Of a stretch of DNA of 7,798 nucleotides, positions 5,836 to 7,798 are shown piece after piece; within the stretch, counting starts at the first letter, position 1, and every line of letters begins with the position of its first letter. This stretch comes from Actinomycetota bacterium (GTDB lineage: Bacteria; Actinomycetota; Actinomycetes; Nanopelagicales; Nanopelagicaceae). Location: contig CANGCW010000039.1 in the NCBI GenBank assembly GCA_947452525.1, positions 1-7,798 on the forward strand, written 5' to 3'. The notes beneath the pieces were generated by a model, which was not told the origin of the DNA, did no database searches, and worked only from the letters and a program-made list of their open reading frames with translations. A program made the translations under genes and the position numbers.

Positions 5836-6249
5836 ATGAGCAGCCCTAAGAGCCCAGTAATCGCGGTCTATTCAGATGACTCCACGGTTCGCCAATCGAT
5901 CGTTAGCTCCCTAGGTCAAAAGGTCGCCACCGACCTCCCAGGTCACACCATCGTTGAATTTGCTACCGGCGCAGCGCTCCACCTCTATGTGGATGAGAAG
6001 CGCCCAGTTGACCTATTCATCCTCGATGGCGAGGCGGTTCCCGAGGGCGGCATGGGTATCGCCCGCCAACTCAAGGACGAGGTCTACCACTGCCCACCAG
6101 TCCTTTTGATTACCGGTCGCCCATCTGATGCGTGGCTTGCAACCTGGTCTCTCGCCGATGGCGTCACAAGCCATCCAATCGACCCATTTACCCTTGCCGG
6201 CAAAGTTGCCGAACTGCTCCGCCCGCGCCTGCTCGCGACCACGAACTAG
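5836..6249 (+). CDS. Single-domain response-regulator receiver-like protein, degenerate
   Basis: These 137 residues form one receiver-like (CheY-like) fold with no DNA-binding or enzyme domain. The expected landmarks appear in order: an acidic pair D14-D15 after the first strand (VIAVYSDD), a likely phospho-acceptor D64 after the third strand (DLFILD), and the switch Thr T93 (LLITGR). The Lys-Pro that normally follows the fifth strand is H113-P114 (SHPIDPF). Loss of that Lys, and the long loop GEAVPEGGMG after D64, suggest it may not work by standard phosphorylation. It is divergent from ctaE and lies 18 bp before trpD, so it is probably co-transcribed with trpD. No histidine kinase gene is near. 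It could be a regulator acting by protein contact, but its partner and role are unknown. Confidence 0.75.
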   Translation: MSSPKSPVIAVYSDDSTVRQSIVSSLGQKVATDLPGHTIVEFATGAALHLYVDEKRPVDLFILDGEAVPEGGMGIARQLKDEVYHCPPVLLITGRPSDAWLATWSLADGVTSHPIDPFTLAGKVAELLRPRLLATTN

Positions 6250-6267
6250 CGCCGCGCTGACGACTAG

Positions 6268-7335
6268 ATGACTTCACCTATAGCGCCCCAGGACTGGGGT
6301 TCAATCAATGCCCACCTTCAGGGCCTCCAAGAGCTCTCCCCGGAGCAGGCCCGTTGGGTCATGCGCGAGATTCTCACCGATAGCGCCCCTAAGACAGAGT
6401 TGAAGACCTTTCTGACCAATATGTACAGCAAGGGTGAGGCCCCTAACGAGGTCGAGGCCTTCGTGAACGAGATGTTTGAATTCTCTCTTCCCATCTCCAT
6501 CCCTGATCGCGCAGTGGATATCGTCGGAACTGGCGGCGATGGTGCGCACACCATCAATATCTCAACCACTGCCGCGATTATCACGACCGCAGCAGGTGCT
6601 AGAACGGTTAAGCACGGCTCCGTTGCAGCGACCTCTAAGTCAGGTGCCGCAGATTTACTTCGCGCCCTCGGCGTGAATATCGATCTCACCGGCCCGGAGA
6701 TTGAGCATGTTGTAAAGAGGCTCGGCATCGGATTCTGCTTCGCGCAGAAGTTCCACGCCTCTCTGCGCTTTGCTGCTCCTGCTCGGAAAGAGCTGACACA
6801 TCCAACGATGTTTAACACGCTTGGACCGCTAGCCAACCCAGCACAGCCAAAGGCGATTGCGCTCGGCGTAGCAAATCCAAAGATGATGCGCGTTATGGCA
6901 GATGTTCTTCGTAAGCGCGGCGTCGAGGGATATGTGTTCCGAGGTGACGACGGACTCGACGAGATCTCACTCGAAACCACTACCACCGTTCTTCAAATCA
7001 GCGGGGGAGAGATCCGCGAGGAGAAGTTTGATCCCGCCAATCTCAATATTCCATCATCGCCCATCTCCGAACTGGTTGGTGGCGAAGCTGAATACAACGC
7101 AGATGTCACACGCCGAATCTTTGCTGGTGAACATGGTGCACCACGAGATGCAGTTCTCCTTAACGCTGCTGCGGGTATCGCAGCATTCAAAGCCGACTTT
7201 GATTTAACCGTCGAACAGCAATTCGCAAACGGTCTAACCCTTGCTACGCAGGCAGTCGATTCAGGTAAGGCGGAGAAGTTGCTAGGCGAGTGGGCAAAGT
7301 TGACGCAAGAGGTTGTTGCTAATCGTCCTGTGTAA
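6268..7335 (+). CDS. trpD: Anthranilate phosphoribosyltransferase
   Basis: This 355-residue enzyme of tryptophan synthesis joins anthranilate to PRPP, giving phosphoribosyl-anthranilate in the cytoplasm. An N-terminal helical domain (about 10-75) precedes the PRPP loop GTGGD (87-91), the NIST segment (97-100), KHG (115-117) and the metal-binding GDDGLDE (226-232, with D231-E232). FNTLGPLANP (182-191) is typical. The anthranilate-site loop, usually KHGNRAASS, reads KHGSVAATS, and two other pocket positions differ from M. tuberculosis TrpD (Pro to Gln 160, Tyr to Leu 166). H163 and R173 are kept. It follows the receiver-like gene by 18 bp and has no clear ribosome-binding site. Its 3' end overlaps the convergent nuclease gene by 17 bp. 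No other trp gene is in the window. A related phosphoribosyltransferase of altered specificity is possible. Confidence 0.88.
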   Translation: MTSPIAPQDWGSINAHLQGLQELSPEQARWVMREILTDSAPKTELKTFLTNMYSKGEAPNEVEAFVNEMFEFSLPISIPDRAVDIVGTGGDGAHTINISTTAAIITTAAGARTVKHGSVAATSKSGAADLLRALGVNIDLTGPEIEHVVKRLGIGFCFAQKFHASLRFAAPARKELTHPTMFNTLGPLANPAQPKAIALGVANPKMMRVMADVLRKRGVEGYVFRGDDGLDEISLETTTTVLQISGGEIREEKFDPANLNIPSSPISELVGGEAEYNADVTRRIFAGEHGAPRDAVLLNAAAGIAAFKADFDLTVEQQFANGLTLATQAVDSGKAEKLLGEWAKLTQEVVANRPV

Positions 7336-7798
7336 AGCTCTGCCAGTTCGAACTCTTCTCTTCTAGCCTGTTCCAAAGTCCACTTGCACCAAATGCGGGC
7401 ATAGACCATTCGCCATCGATTTCAACGATGCGGATATTTTCGCCTTCGAGGTATTGGGCAATAACTTCAACCTCTTCATGGGTGGATGCGGGAAGAACGC
7501 CCTCAGTAAAAGGCACCACTTCTGCAGTAGCGCGCAAAGCGCTGAGCGCTTCATCAATATCTTCGCGACGCTTTGCTCTTACGGATCCTGCAAGTCGGCC
7601 ATAACGAACCGCTACAAACTCCCAACCGTGCTCGTCTTTCTTCGCAGATATGAGATGCGGAATTCGCGTATACGAGCGGATGCGAATCGCGCGCGATGCA
7701 CCGCGAGCGAAGGAGATCATCCGATTACGTATCTGAGATGCCTCTTCGTACCTTTCTTCGAGTGCGAGTTGAGCCATTCGAGTGCTGAGAGTGCGCTC
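7319..7798 (-). CDS. DEDD exonuclease / GIY-YIG (UvrC-like) nuclease, C-terminal part, partial
   Basis: The last 159 codons of a gene that begins beyond the right edge are visible; the frame is open to base 7798, so the ATG at 7777 is internal. The visible start, LSTRMAQLALEERYEEASQIRNR, resembles a UVR motif, the short helical hairpin of UvrB and UvrC (M..LA...RYEEA...R). The rest has no motif I can name. In actinobacteria the gene convergent with trpD (Rv2191 in M. tuberculosis) encodes a DnaQ-like DEDD exonuclease domain fused to a GIY-YIG endonuclease domain and a UVR region, probably acting in DNA repair. The position and the UVR-like helix together support that identity, but the catalytic domains are outside the window. 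The stop lies inside the end of trpD. Confidence 0.7.
   Translation of the reverse strand, partial: ERTLSTRMAQLALEERYEEASQIRNRMISFARGASRAIRIRSYTRIPHLISAKKDEHGWEFVAVRYGRLAGSVRAKRREDIDEALSALRATAEVVPFTEGVLPASTHEEVEVIAQYLEGENIRIVEIDGEWSMPAFGASGLWNRLEEKSSNWQSFTQDD

Noticed and set aside
6318..6986. 222-codon minus-strand frame opposite trpD
   Set aside because: It is antisense to strongly conserved TrpD motifs and is low-complexity in Ser, Ala and Pro, typical of a shadow.

Overview
The window is an actinobacterial (Actinomycetota) respiratory locus. It holds the end of ctaD, then ctaF, and an opposing operon ctaE-qcrC-qcrA-qcrB. Together these encode parts of the cytochrome bcc-aa3 supercomplex, which carries electrons from menaquinol to oxygen without soluble cytochrome c. 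The best lineage markers are the actinobacteria-specific subunit IV (CtaF), the diheme, membrane-anchored QcrC, a three-helix Rieske protein with an internal twin-arginine motif, and a gene order (exonuclease, trpD, ctaE-qcrCAB, ctaF) like that around Rv2191-Rv2199c of Mycobacterium tuberculosis. Moderate GC and very tight gene packing (2-bp, 3-bp and 15-bp gaps, 4-bp overlap) would suit a small-genome aquatic actinobacterium. That lineage guess is an inference.

Layout. Positions 1-120 (+) are the last 39 codons of ctaD, followed after 2 bp by ctaF (123-524), which ends at a clear intrinsic terminator (542-576). Positions 583-938 (+) look like decayed coding sequence: the C-terminal end of a GNAT acetyltransferase, then an unrecognised reading frame with no start codon. 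On the minus strand, 1036-1486 carries two small genes not recognised here: a 98-residue secreted protein with four cysteines and a 49-residue hydrophobic peptide, each with a ribosome-binding site. A strong minus-strand terminator (1609-1641) separates them from the qcr operon. The operon ctaE-qcrC-qcrA-qcrB runs on the minus strand from about 5708 to 1657.

From a short divergent promoter region (5709-5835), a single-domain receiver-like gene (5836-6249) and trpD (6268-7335) read on the plus strand. Both genes flanking this region appear to be leaderless. trpD overlaps by 17 bp the end of a convergent gene for a DEDD/GIY-YIG (UvrC-like) nuclease, which is cut by the window edge.

Function. 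QcrB, QcrA and QcrC oxidise menaquinol and pass electrons through the diheme QcrC to the aa3 oxidase, for which CtaD, CtaE and CtaF are encoded here (CtaC is not in the window). The most unusual points are the unrecognised small secreted/membrane gene pair, substitutions in the anthranilate pocket of TrpD, and the degenerate receiver protein between the respiratory and tryptophan genes. No CRISPR array, tRNA, rRNA or mobile element was seen.
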